64,000 bases of DNA from positions 2,761,272 to 2,825,271 of the forward strand of contig JADWOT020000001.1 in assembly GCA_036345935.2 (NCBI GenBank). The letters are read 5' to 3'. The notes beneath the pieces are model-generated. The model was not told the DNA's origin. It saw only the letters and a program-made list of their open reading frames with translations, and made no database searches. The position numbers were made by a program, and so were the translations under genes. The stretch is from Taenia hydatigena (taxonomy: Eukaryota > Platyhelminthes > Cestoda > Cyclophyllidea > Taeniidae). Positions 1 to 10,439 of this stretch are shown in pieces; within the stretch, counting starts at the first letter, position 1, and every line of letters starts with the position of its first letter.

Positions 1-700
1 AATGTATGCAGCAGAGCATGCGGCTCTCCCATCCACTCATCTACTTGAGCTGCAAATGCTTTGAAGAACCGCCTACTGCACGACCTCTTGCCGTCTCCCT
101 GATGACCCTCTGCCTATCAACCACTTTATCCTTAGAGAAATACTCTATTGTGCTCAATTTATTTCATCATTCTGCCAGCCTCAAAAATTAGTGTCTAGCA
201 AAATAACCTCTGTTATATGGAAGAAGGACCGTGCATTGGAGAAAAGCATTCGAGTGCATGGTGAGCAGGCGCAGTGTGTAGGAGATTACGGAGAAACAAT
301 TGAAACCTGTCAACTGTCTGGCCATCAAGTGGCGGCCGACGACTGAGGTCTATGAAGTCAATGGTAACCAAAGCGTCTCCCATAGGTACACTTGCTTACT
401 TGCACTGAGGTGAAAGCCACAAGTAGGGTAAAGAAAGAGAGGTTGGAAGAGCTCAGTCGCCTAACGCGGCCTTTGGGGTGTTGCTGACGTGATGAGGGTA
501 GTGGTGCAGTGAGCGCACGCTCTTCTCCATCTGCAAGCGCTACAAGTTCTTCTGCACAGCATGGCATTGGGGTGGGGTGGTTATAGCATGGTAAGACCCT
601 GTCTAAGCCAGTGAAATGTGTTCTTCTCTGCTGCCTTCGTCTACTTCCTACATCGGCAATGAGTGAAGGTGGTGCAGCTCCCAGGCAGTGCAAACTCATG
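1..700 (+). repeat. dispersed repeat R1, plus-orientation copy (degenerate)
   Basis: The stretch with AAATGCTTTGAAGAACCGCC, the phrase TCTATCAACCAC and the segment GTCTATGAAGTCAATGG recurs at about 3.1-3.6, 34.3-34.9, 53.9-54.5 and 58.6-59.1 kb. It recurs inverted at 7.7-8.2, 15.6-16.1 and 35.85-36.27 kb. One frame of the 3' part keeps a short peptide across copies (W-x-P-T-x-x-V-Y-E-V-N), so the unit may derive from an old coding exon. No terminal repeats or target duplications were found. No intact gene is seen here; the open frames on either strand are not conserved between copies. Confidence 0.6.
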
Positions 701-1741
701 CATCCAAACTTTCATCCTCCCATTCATTTTGTGTTCAACTATTCAATGCTGCAATGATGATGCATCTAGGTAACAAACTCTCTGTTTTGCGGCAGTGTGG
801 TCGGTCGTGGATTCCTCCCAAACTATGATTACTAAGCGAGCTGTGCAACTGTATGTCTGTTCATTGGCTGAGCAAGGTGAAGAGAAGGCAATACAAGTAG
901 GAGCTTACTACCCAGACTCACACGTTGAAGTACACTCCTCACGCACCTTGTTCGTGCTTAGGATGCGCACGCCTCACGATCCGTCCACGATCTCACAGGT
1001 GGGTTAATGTGGAGGTGAATGCGCGAGTGGATGCATGGAGGAAGGGATGGAAGTGGTGGAAGTTGTCTGATGGATGCATGAGTGGATGGGTGGATTCTCA
1101 AAAGGAAAGAGGATGGACTTACAAATACATGAGTGTATGAGTGCAGACATTAGTGAACGCGGGATGGGTAGATGGATGGATGGAGATGTAGATGAGTGGC
1201 TTGGATATGGAATGGCAATGGTGTGGACGAAGAAGCAAGTAGACACTTGGCTGGCTGAATAGGGGCACAGAAAATAAATTAATGGATGCATACATCTGAG
1301 AGAATGAGCGATTAAAAGAAGGATTGAGAAGATGGAAGGATGGGAAATGGGAGAATGGTAGCATCGTGTAGTGTGCTGATGATTGCGAGGAAAGATGGAA
1401 GGATAGACGGAAGGAGAGACACTTGCGTGAAGCGATAGTAGTTGCGTAGAGGATGAGTGTCTACGTGGTTAAGTGGATGGAGTTAAAGATGCGGCTTGAT
1501 TCCATGCAATGGAGTTGTGAGCTTGTGTGTGTGCGTGTGTGTGAATGAAAATGGATGAATGGATGAATGCTGCCAAGATGGATGCGACCCGATTTCAGTG
1601 ATCCCAATAAGCACACCATCCTCCCTCACCTCCCAACTTGGCCCACATCCAAGCTGCTCCCCATCACCAATTTCGCACTCCAACACACCACATCCATCCC
1701 TCCATCCATGTTGCTACACCAACCATTGCATCACATTCTCT

Positions 1742-1747
1742 TTTATT
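1742..1747 (-). promoter_or_regulatory. polyadenylation signal AATAAA of acidic gene copy 1
   Basis: AATAAA on the minus strand lies about 90 nt past the stop codon. The same signal in the same context (TTTGCAAATAAAA) is kept downstream of the copies at 10.05 and 56.7 kb and of the fragment at 12.09 kb. Confidence 0.55.
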
Positions 1748-1836
1748 TGCAAACAAATCATCGCGACAACTCAAATCACTACGTCAACAGACGACGGTAT
1801 CTTTACCTCCTGCTAACTCTACGCAAACATCTTACT

Positions 1837-2112
1837 CTAGACTTCTTCCTCTTCCTTCTCGTCCTTCGCTTCCCTTTCGCCTTTCTTATCGCCTGCCTTT
1901 TTTGGCGCATCTATTCCTGTGTTGCCACCTTCATCATCATATTCGTCATAGTCGAGTTTGTGGTCGTCCTCGCCTTCATCTTTTGTCGGTTTCGCACCCA
2001 CCTCCTTCTTCAGCTCAGTGGCAGTGTGAGTGGGATCGGGTCTAGCCTTTACCCAAACAACAACCAACACGACGATGAAGAGAGCGATGAAGGTGTACGT
2101 CGACGACTTCAT
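1837..2112 (-). CDS. small secreted acidic protein, copy 1
   Basis: This is a single-exon frame of 91 residues whose function I do not recognise. Residues 1-23 look like a cleavable signal peptide: two Ser after Met-Lys, then a hydrophobic core rich in Ile, Leu and Val, then Trp-Val-Lys-Ala before Arg-Pro-Asp-Pro. The predicted mature chain is short, hydrophilic and strongly acidic, with a KLDYDEYDDEGGNTG core and a C-terminal Lys/Glu-rich tail ending in four Glu and a Val. This start is chosen because the family alignment (five copies here) begins at this Met, and a TATA box lies about 45 nt upstream. An AATAAA signal follows at 1742-1747 on the minus strand. It is probably an excretory/secretory product, which is inference only. 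Confidence 0.7.
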   Translation of the reverse strand: MKSSTYTFIALFIVVLVVVWVKARPDPTHTATELKKEVGAKPTKDEGEDDHKLDYDEYDDEGGNTGIDAPKKAGDKKGEREAKDEKEEEEV

Positions 2113-2150
2113 GTGTGGTCTTGGGTTGATGATGGTGCCTTCGCATTTGC

Positions 2151-2218
2151 TGCACCTTATATAGGCTGGCTTGGGTTGGGTTGGGTTGGGTTGGGTTGGG
2201 TTCAGCCTTGACCCATTG
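2151..2218 (-). promoter_or_regulatory. core promoter of acidic gene copy 1
   Basis: On the minus strand a TATATAAG box (2156-2163) sits about 45 nt before the ATG. Further upstream lies the family-conserved element CAATGGGTCAAGGC (2205-2218). Between them is a tract of six TTGGG pentamers as read on the plus strand (2171-2200). The tract length differs in every family member. Confidence 0.6.
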
Positions 2219-2224
2219 CATTAG

Positions 2225-2860
2225 AAGACATCACCACTTGGCGAAAGATTGGCGAAATATTTTGCGAAATAAAATTGCTGTGCGTGCATGCGGAGTCTGT
2301 CTTGATTTAAAGGATGTAAGAGGAGTAGGGGGAAAGATTGTGTGAATGAATGGTGGATAATAAATGGATAGAAAATATGTGAATGGTGGGATGAATGAAA
2401 GAAAGGATGGAATATTGAGTGAATGGGTGGTAGAATGGATGGATAAAACATTGAATAATGGAAGGAATAGAGGAATTGTATGAGGAATGGAAAGATGGAT
2501 GAATGGATGGATGGTTGGATGGATGATTGAAAGAAAGAGAGGGTGAATAGATGATGGGTAAAGAGATGATATATGAGAAAGTGTGATGAGTGGATGAAAG
2601 GGAGAAAGAACGAAGGAATTAGTAAATGAATGGAGAATCGGTTGAAGGAGTGTATGGATTGATGAATGAATGAATGAATGAAAAAAAGAAAGAAAGAATG
2701 AATGGATGAGTGGATGGAGGAATGTTGGATGAGTGGTGAGAATGGGTGGATGTAGAGATTAGTGCAAGGCAGGATGAATGTGGTGGGTGCGTGAATGGAA
2801 AGTTGGATGGACTGATGAATGATGAGTGTGAGGAAGTGTGAAGGAGTTTGTGGGAGTAGT
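2225..2860. repeat. TGGA/TGAA degenerate minisatellite
   Basis: This is an irregular array of GGATGGAT, GAATGAAT and GAAAGAAAG units. The minus-strand frame of 227 codons across it is His/Ser/Ile/Phe/Pro low complexity and is judged not to be a gene. A closely similar array lies at about 57.2-57.7 kb in the same orientation. Confidence 0.8.
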
Positions 2861-3560
2861 GCCCCACACAGAAATAGCACATCACAATGGGAGACACATG
2901 CCATCCAATTGAGGCCTAAGTGCAGTGGTTACCGCGTCTACTTTGCAGAATGGAGGAGCATGATGTAGGACGAAATGGAGTGAGGAAAGGTGATGATTGC
3001 GACCAGGGTGACTGCTTTGAGGGACAGCATTATGCTCCTTTTAGAAAGGCTTTGGTTGTCCCAAGCTCTAATTTCCTTGCTGACTGTTACTGCAGCACTG
3101 TAACACCTACCCAACCTAACACACAAACCTTCCATTCCTGTGCTTCTCCTCCTCGTAGCCTCAAAGCCAATGGCGTGGCAAAGCCACTGCTTTGCCACCG
3201 CCTCACGCATTACATTTAATGACCACCAAGTATCTTCAGTCGTTGGGCTGAAAAGGCTTTGTAGAACCGCCTCTCTTATGACCTCGTGTCTATCAACACC
3301 ATTGTTCTGCCAGAAATAACTTATTGCGTTTAATGCATCTCGGTATCCTGCTAGTCAAGGAAGCTTGTTCTTTTCTACATAAATTGATTTTACTTGTGTG
3401 GAAGAACGCTCGTATCAGTGGGGATAGCATTGGAGTGGGTAGGAGACTACCGGAGAAGGATTGTCACCCGTCAACTGACTGACCATGAAATGGCACCCGA
3501 CAGCTGTGGTGTATGAAGTCAATGCTAACTCAAGTATTGTCCATAGGATCATTTGTGTGC
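2861..3560 (+). repeat. repeat block: R1 copy and unidentified flank
   Basis: It matches about 58.32-59.08 kb in the same orientation. Relative to that copy about 590 bp are missing at about 2866, including the unidentified coding segment found at 57.69-58.13 kb. The R1 part begins near 3100. No convincing gene is seen. Confidence 0.55.
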
Positions 3561-3970
3561 AGGTGCTAAGGTTAGGGGCAAATATCGTGTGTGAGGAGAG
3601 AGAGATTTGACAAGCTGCGTCGTGCTAAGGCGCCTTCAGGTCGTTCCAAATATAGTTAAGGTAGAGCAGCAGAGTGTGCGCGTCTATCTCCCTCTCAGCA
3701 CCTAGCATGTTCTACTAAGCAACATTGCTTTAAGACGGTAGTCCTCGCCTTCTCATTCCTTTGTGTGCGAGTAAAATGAGCTCCTCCATGCAGCAGCATT
3801 AGCCTAGTCTACTCGTCAGTTAAGGGTGAAGACGACGCAGCTTTAAGATTGAACAAACTAATGTTAACGAGACGCGCTAGAGTTGCAAGCATAAGTCTCT
3901 GAAGAAGGCTTACACCATAGACAATAACATCAAAGCTGAATTTTTAACAACACCGATTATTTTGTGAGCT

Positions 3971-4120
3971 GCATGCTTCCTCGACCTCAACTTGCGAGAC
4001 ATGATACGTAAGGTTCACATCCTCCTAACCTGTGCCAACCGCAAGGAGGTGTGCTTCCTTATTCACCATAAGTCTTGTGCGCCTCGATGCAGCATTTCTG
4101 TCAGCAATGTCTTGCTGTGA
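3971..4120 (+). pseudogene. conserved 49-codon coding remnant, copy 1
   Basis: An open stretch of 49 codons plus stop reads through a core of the form LRDMxRKxHIxLTCANxKEV followed by an HHKSCAPRCSISVSN-type end. Copies at 18487-18636 (direct) and 51605-51754 (inverted) have exactly the same length and stop position, with no indels and several third-position changes. No start Met or splice sites could be fixed. It is probably an exon remnant of an unidentified protein with several Cys and a His-His pair. Confidence 0.45.
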
Positions 4121-4439
4121 TCAACCGAGACCTTTCTGCAGACGGGGGGAGGAGAGTCAATGCTTATGCAGAACCTAAACATTCAATATGTAGTGTAGGG
4201 TAAGGAGCTACTGCAGACCTGTACAAGGACAAAGAGGCGAACCATGAACGCATTATAAATGCATCCTACCGGAAAGCCGCCTTTCGCATCAGACGGTTTG
4301 GAAGCACAGATCATGGCAACAGAGGACTAGGGCATGTTCCCAGAGGCAAAACTGGTTAAATTCGTTTAATTCAATCACTTCTAAACATGTTTTTAATTGT
4401 ACTGAAATTGGCGTAATCGCAACTGCAATTACTTTTCCT

Positions 4440-5260
4440 AAAAATTAAATTCACTGACTAAATGCAGAATTCGTAAATAAACCTCGATTATTATCTGAAT
4501 TTTTTCATTGCAACAAAGGAAATGCAGGAATTTAAATTGTGCGTCTCTTTATTTGCCTATTTGTTTCCGATTTTGGCTTGTAGTGCTTTGCTATTTATTT
4601 TCATGCCTCGCTTACTATGCGCTCGGGTCAAAACGTGTGTGCTGCCGTAGGTGACATGGTGAGGTTCTAATGTTATTGAAATACAACAGGGAGTGTTAAA
4701 CTCTGTTCTTAACCTTTGTTGAAGAGAATCCTGTTTTTTTTCGCGCTGTTGCCTTCAATTCAACGCATTTCATCGGATGTTTAGTGTGGCTTTTCGGTTG
4801 CATAAATTGGCTGTTTTCGTAAGCGATTGTCTGCGAGACTGGAGCGTTGTCCGTTCTACGTGTATTCCTTTATGAGGGCACTGGTATTGCACCAATGAAG
4901 GGCAATAATTCACAAACATCCTTAGTTTCACATCCCACTTTGGGTCGTTGCACTCGTCACTTTGTACTGTACTTCATTGTCTCTCCATCGTAGGTTCGTA
5001 CTCGCTTTTTCTGCTTGTTTTAATATGCGGTATGTTCTGGCACTCCTGATGGATGTTAGAGTTTAGTTGTTATTTTATGCATCACAAATAAAGGGCCTAT
5101 CATTTTGTTACGTCCCTCTGCGGTTCCACATTCCCATGGAACTGGGTCGTTTAACTCCCTGTGGTTCCGTTTAAGCACTTACTGTAGGGTCTTGATGGTT
5201 AAGCATGCTTCGGATGCTCCCAGGTGAGGATATTTCATACAATTAGTCGTTTTATAAGTA
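4440..5260 (+). repeat. dispersed repeat R3, copy 1
   Basis: The segment around CTATTTATTTTCATGCCTCG, followed by the phrase GTAGGTGACATGGT and a TTGGTTGCATA-like stretch, recurs at 18.96-19.9 and 62.33-63.1 kb (direct), at 22.86-23.24 and 50.43-51.3 kb (inverted) and at 47.42-47.85 kb (direct). The copies are diverged and truncated differently, as expected of an old mobile repeat. No coding capacity was recognised. Confidence 0.55.
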
Positions 5261-5611
5261 GCAACACCCCTTACCTCTGCGTACCCCGGATTTTATTTCT
5301 AGCTGTCTGCAGGTGTGCGAGCTTTGCAACCAATCAGTGCGCTGAAAAGGATTTTTGTGTCTCTGTAGGTTTCCCTTTCTGCTTGCAAATGCTCTTCTGT
5401 GATAGCTATGCCCCTGACCTCATCCTTTCTCAAGTGTCTGGCTGTGACAGCCCTAATTTCCACGTCGTTGCAGCGGCCTCAACAACCATTTCGACACTGA
5501 GCTTCTTTTGCAGCCCACAACGGCGCCTTTTGTCAAAATCGTCTAGTAGAGCACCGTGTTGACGACTTGGTGTTATTTGGGAGAGTGCAGACGGACTGCG
5601 AGGGTTTCAGT

Positions 5612-7800
5612 TCACGTGCTGTGAGGAGCATTGGAAGTGGCGAGTTTGTCTGCGCCTACTGTGGACTCGACGTCAACCTCACTGAAGGTGGTAGGATCTG
5701 TGTGAACCAGGCTACCGCAATGGAGCAGGTGTACGTGTTGGTGGTTGGAGAATTGGGTGAAGAGGCGGGCAAAGTGATCCTCGAGACGGTGGTGGATGGT
5801 GGAGGCGATGGAATTGAGGAGAGGCTCTTCCTCTCCTCAGTCTTATGAATGAATCCTGTGATTGCGTCCTAACTGTCGTTCCCACTGGAGTTGACTGCCT
5901 GCTGCCACTTCTGGCGCTATTTGTTGGTGGAAACGTGTATGAGAGTGCGGAGGTGTCGCACGACTACGGTGAACGAAGTGGCAGTGGAGCGAGCCTTCCA
6001 AAAGACCTCTTTTTGTGGCAGCGTGGCCTGTCGTCGATTTTTTTTTTTGAACCATTATTAAGAAGTGAGATGTGCTACTGCGTTGTTGTGTATGGGTGGT
6101 GCGAGGGGAAGAAGAGTGGTGGAGTGGAGGAGTGGAGGAGGAAGGAACGGATTATACTGCGGATCACACTTGGAGGTGGACTTTGTGCGTTGTTGTTGTT
6201 GTGTTGTTGGGGAGAATGTGTGCTCCATGTGACTAGAAGATAAGGAAGGGTGAAATGTGTTTGAAATGGTGTCGGTAGAAGGGAGGAGAGAGAAGGACAG
6301 ATGGTGGTAGTTTGGCTTACGTCGATTGCGGTGATGAGCTGAATGACGCCATCCGGTTTGATGAGGGGCACATAGGAGCCGTCGAAGCCGCGACGGGTGA
6401 TGCGGGCGCCGTAGACGCCGTTGGTCGACATGCAAATGTGGATTAATTAATCCGCCTGCTTGCGGTATCAGAACTTGGCAGCACAAAGTGTCTGCAAGTG
6501 TGGCAGTTTGGTTTGCAGGTGACGGAGACTGTGCACCTTGAAGTACTTGGCCAAATGCTCACATTGCAAGCGACGAATGCGATATTGGCTGGTGGCTATG
6601 CGATGATGGATGGCACTGGCGACAATCGCCACCTTTGCCTTGCCCTCGAAGTCCATCTTCACAGGCTGGCAGTAAGTAGTTAGATGTGTGGGCAAGGGGA
6701 GGCAATCTCATTGGTGATTGAAGGCATTCCTTCCCTTCCTCTTGGCACAAATGTATTTTCCAACTATGCTGGCAGTCGATGTTGGTCGATGAATGAGTGT
6801 CTGTGCGCAGAAGTAGACGCATAGGCTTGGCTTCGCCATGCCAACTCAGTGGCTTGAGTTTGCGTGACCGCCCTGGTGTATAGGCGTCTTCTCCATCCAG
6901 CAGTTTTGATGTTCTAGATATGAACTCTACTTGTGTTTGTTTCTTGTGGTTAGGGCTTCTTGTGGTGACCCACGAGCAGTGTTGAACCTCCTCCAGAACC
7001 TATTCATTGAAAGGCGCAATGATTTGGATACTTTAATGACGAAATGTGCCTCAGCTTCTACCACGTCCTTATGACATTCTTCTACCATTCACTCTTGTTA
7101 CGATGACAAGGCAGAGGTGTGCTTTCTACTTAGATGTAGGTGAGTAGACGGCTTTATTGGACGAGGGGCAGGCACGTGTGGTTTGAGGCAGTTGAACCCT
7201 CCTGGAGAGATGCAGGGACAGGGGGAGGCAGAGAGGAAGGAAGGGAGGGAGGCATACAGAGATAGGAGGGCGGACGTACGCATGGACGGATGGATAGAAG
7301 GGGTAGAGAGACAAATTAAGGCGCTGTCGGTCAGCTGGCAATAAAATACGTCAATTGTCATTGTGAAAGATAGGTCGTTATTGTGCTAACATAAACTCTC
7401 CTCTCAACCCCATTCCCTTTCTGTGCAGATAGTGTAGGTCACGTAAGTGGAAATAAATGCAGCCAACTTAGTCCACGGTGATGTGAGCATGTGTGGTGGG
7501 AGGTGAAGTTGGAATGACTTGGGGCAAAGTGGGCGCGGGCATCCTCGACTGGCCATATTTGAGCCTTGTAGGCTGCACGAGAAGGGGAAGAATGGGGACC
7601 AAAGACGTGATGGGAGACGCTTGGCCAGTCCTTGTCCTATCACAACGGTTTCGTCATCCGCTCTCACTACTTTGCAAACATCGTTCAGAGGATGGTGTAC
7701 TACGGTAGTTGACAAGAGTGACGAAGTTGTGCTTGCTATTGACTGCATACACGTCAGCAGTCGGGTGTCAGTTGGTGGCCATTCCGATGGCGAGGGACAA
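5612..7800 (-). pseudogene. galactokinase-like pseudogene, copy A
   Basis: Exon remnants of a GHMP-family galactokinase (galactose to galactose-1-phosphate) lie on the minus strand. About 6480-6680 encodes a segment from PVKMDFEGKAKVAIVAS through QYRIRRLQCEHLAKYF. About 6310-6450 encodes NGVYGARITRRGFDGSYVP, the equivalent of the C-terminal GSRMTGGGFGGCTV motif. 5612-5826 encodes the last exon (IHHRLEDHF, NHQHVHLLHC). The exon carrying the AEHEW...GLMDQ segment is missing through a clean 108-bp deletion at about 7311, and the exon encoding HVYTDNQRVL plus the start of the next is lost at about 6450. The glycine motif is changed (RRGFDG). It is non-functional as a kinase. Upstream sequence at 7404-7800 aligns with copies C and D and may hold an earlier exon. 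Confidence 0.75.
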
Positions 7801-8260
7801 TCGTTGGTCAAATGCCCTCGTCAAAGATGCGCTCGTTCCCACATAAAATTAAAAGTGGTTTTGCCAAACGCCAGTTCTCTAGGCTAGCAGGATGATGAAA
7901 TTAGTTGAGCACAGTAAATTAAATCTGTCAGGCTAATGGGTTGATGGAGAAAAGGTCATGAGGGAGGTGGGAGGAGGTCGTGCAGTAGGCGGTTCTCCAA
8001 AGCCTTTTCAGCACAAAGTGTTTAAGGTAGGCAATGAGGGAGCCGCAAACATTGAGGTGACTTGGTGGTCATCAAAGAAGAAGTGTGAGTCGGCGACGAA
8101 GAAGGGGCGTTGCCAAGTGATTGGCGTTGAGGCTACGAGGTGCAGTAGCTTTGGAATGGAAAATTTGTGTGTTAGAGCACAGAAGATTTTACAGTGTTTT
8201 AGTAGCAGTCGGAAAGGGAAATGGAGTTGGGAAGAAGTGCAGACTGAAGTCATGTGATCC
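7720..8260 (-). repeat. dispersed repeat R1, inverted copy
   Basis: This is the reverse-complement relative of 1-480 and 53.81-54.40 kb, and it is nearly identical to 15.61-16.15 kb (offset about 7.89 kb). Both strands are open over about 85-99 codons in all near-identical copies, which reflects recent duplication rather than selection. Confidence 0.6.
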
Positions 8261-8930
8261 ATGGTGCAGTACCGAGTCGTATGCTCTTCACTTCCATCTG
8301 CTCATCCCATTTCGACTAGTCATGTGTGGCCTTCCTTTGTTCATTCAAATAATTCCCCTTTCAATACAACTTACAAGTTCATTTATCCATCCATTCATCC
8401 ATCTTTGCCTACATCTTTGCAGCCATTATGCATCCATCCATTGATCCATCAATACACACGCATAGAATCATCAATCAACACATCCGCAATCTACAGCCTA
8501 CTCCATGTGCACAAAAGTGTCCATTTACTCACTCCTTTCATTCTTTCACACAGTCCGTCAAGAATTCATTCATCCAACCAACCGCACATACATCCATCCG
8601 TCCATCCATCGCATCACAGATCGATCCACCTATCACTCCATCCACACACTCATCCATCTATCCTGCCATTCATTCAACCATCGACCAATGCATTCATGTG
8701 TCCCTACACAGACCCATCCACCCACCCACCTATCCATTCCCCACCTTTCATCAACCCATTCATTTATCCTTCGTTCCATTCATACACCCATCCCCTCATT
8801 CATCCTTTCATTCATGCCTTTACTCATCCCACCACTTTTCCATTCATAAATCCATTCAAATTTATATGCTCCCATTCATTTTGTGTTCATCCATCCCATC
8901 CTGCATCGATGATGCATCTAGGTGCCAAAA
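8261..8930 (+). repeat. CATC/CATT minisatellite
   Basis: A degenerate array of CATCCATC, CATTCATT and CATCAACC units. It is shared with 16.15-16.80 kb (direct) and 53.16-53.81 kb (inverted). Three overlapping His/Pro/Ser/Ile frames of up to 243 codons result from the 4-bp period and are not annotated as genes. Confidence 0.85.
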
Positions 8931-10050
8931 GCTCTGTTTTGCGGCAGTGTGGTCGGTCGTGGATTCCTTCCAAACTATGATTACTAAGCGAGATGTGCGA
9001 CTGTACTTCTGTGCATTGGTTGAGCAAGGTAAAGAGAAGGCAATACAAAGAGGAGCATACTATTCCGACTCACACGTTGAAGTACACTGCTTACGCACCT
9101 TGTTCGTGCTTAGGATGCGCGCTCCTCACGATCCGTCCACTATCTCAACAGATGGGTGAATGTGGAGGTGAAGGCGCAAGTGGATGCATGGAGAAAGGGA
9201 TAGAAGTGGTGGAAGTTGTCTGATGGATGCATGAGTGGATGGGTGAATTCTCAAAAGGATAGAGGATACTTACGATTGCATGAGTGCATGAGTGTAGAAA
9301 TTAGTGAATGCGGGATGGGTATATGGATGGACAGATGGATATGCAGATGAGTGGCTTGGATATGGAATGGAAATGGTGTGGACGAAGAAGCAAGTAGACA
9401 CTTGGCTGGCTGAATAGGGGCACAGAAAATAAATTAATGGATGCATACATCTGAGAGAATGAGCGATTAAAAGAAGGATTGAGAAGATGGAAGGATGGGA
9501 AATGGGAGAATGGTAGCATCGTGTAGTGTGCTGATGATTGCGAGGAAAGATGGAAGGATAGACGGAAGGAGAGACACTTGCGTGAAGCGATAGTAGTTGC
9601 GTAGAGGATGAGTGTCTACGTGGTTAAGTGGATGGATTTAAAGATGCGGCTTGATTCCATGCAATGTAGTTGTGAGCTTGTGTGTGTGCGTGTGTGTGAA
9701 TGAAAATGGATGAATGGATGAATTCTGCCACGATGGAAGCGGCCCGAATTCAGTAATCGCAATAAGCACACCATCCTCCCTCACCTCCCAACTTGGCCCA
9801 CATCCAAGCTGCTCCCCATCACTCACTCCTTCCCCATCACCAATGTCACACTCCAACACACCACATCCATCCCTCCATCCATGTTGCTACACCAACCATT
9901 GCATTACATGCTCCTTTTATTTGCAAACAAATCATCGCGACAACTCAAAACCACTGCGTCACCAGGCGACGGTATCTTTGCCTCCTGCTAACCCTACGCG
10001 AACGTCGTACTCTAGTCTTCTTCCACTTCCTTCTCGTCCTTCGCTCCCCT

Positions 10051-10272
10051 TTATCCTTTCTTATCGCCTGCCTTTTTCGGCGCATCTATTCCTGTGTTGC
10101 CACCTTCATCATCGTATTCGTCATAGTCGAGCTTGTAGCCGTCCTCGCCTTCATTTCCCACCTCCTTCTTCACCTCAGTGGCAGTGCGAGTGGGATCGGG
10201 TCTGGCCTTCACCCAAACAACAACCAACACGACGATGAAGAGAGCGATGAAGGTGTACGTCGACGACTTCAT
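10051..10272 (-). pseudogene. small secreted acidic protein, copy 2 (premature stop)
   Basis: The signal peptide and acidic core are the same as in copies 1 and 3, but a TAA follows GDKKG where the others continue with a Lys/Glu-rich tail. The product would be 73 residues and lack the 13-18-residue acidic tail. Downstream of the stop the tail can still be read in frame in degenerate form. The TATA box is also altered (TATAGAAG). The double damage suggests decay, though a shortened secreted peptide cannot be excluded. AATAAA lies at 9916-9921 (minus). Confidence 0.6.
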
Positions 10273-10310
10273 GTGTGGTCTTGGGTTGATGATGGTGCCT
10301 TCGCATTTGC

Positions 10311-10378
10311 TGCACCTTCTATAGGCTGGCTTGGCTTGGGTTGGGTTGGGTTGGGTTAGGTTGGGTTCAGCCTTGACC
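10311..10378 (-). promoter_or_regulatory. degenerate core promoter of acidic copy 2
   Basis: The TATA box reads TATAGAAG instead of TATATAAG. The TTGGG-type tract has about seven units, two of them mutated, and separates it from the conserved CAATGGGTCAAGGC element. Confidence 0.5.
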
Positions 10379-10439
10379 CATTGCACGAGAAGACATCACC
10401 AGTTGGTGAAAGAGTAAAGAAATGTTTAGCGAAATGAAT

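Larger units (their letters stand above)
780..2230. repeat. segmental duplication block D, copy 1
   Basis: This block is collinear with 8940-10390 at an offset of about 8.155 kb and, in its acidic-gene part, with about 56.3-57.1 kb. It holds a TGGA-rich degenerate minisatellite (about 1010-1440), a short TG-rich tract near 1520-1545 and an acidic secreted-protein gene on the minus strand. Long open frames in the minisatellite are composition artefacts. Confidence 0.75.
3450..5560 (+). repeat. segmental duplication block E, copy 1
   Basis: It is collinear with about 17.73-20.2 kb (direct) and with about 50.2-52.3 kb (inverted). It contains the empty integration site of a solo LTR (3911-3915), a conserved 49-codon open segment (3971-4120) and an R3 repeat copy (about 4440-5260). 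Confidence 0.75.
8940..10390. repeat. segmental duplication block D, copy 2
   Basis: It is collinear with 780-2230. It includes the TGGA-rich stretch at about 9180-9640 and the second acidic gene. Identity to copy 1 looks high apart from small indels. Confidence 0.75.

Noticed and set aside
2171..2200. TTGGG repeats as telomeric sequence
   Set aside because: Flatworm telomeres are TTAGGG; these units are short, internal and tied to a gene promoter.
7926..8262. Overlapping frames of 84-107 codons in repeat R1 as a conserved gene
   Set aside because: Copies with identical frames are recent duplicates. Older R1 copies (1-480, 34.3 kb) break the same frames.
8261..9159. His/Pro/Ser-rich frames of 114-243 codons
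   Set aside because: Three overlapping frames over a CATC minisatellite with no splice sites, no signal and no conservation beyond the duplication.
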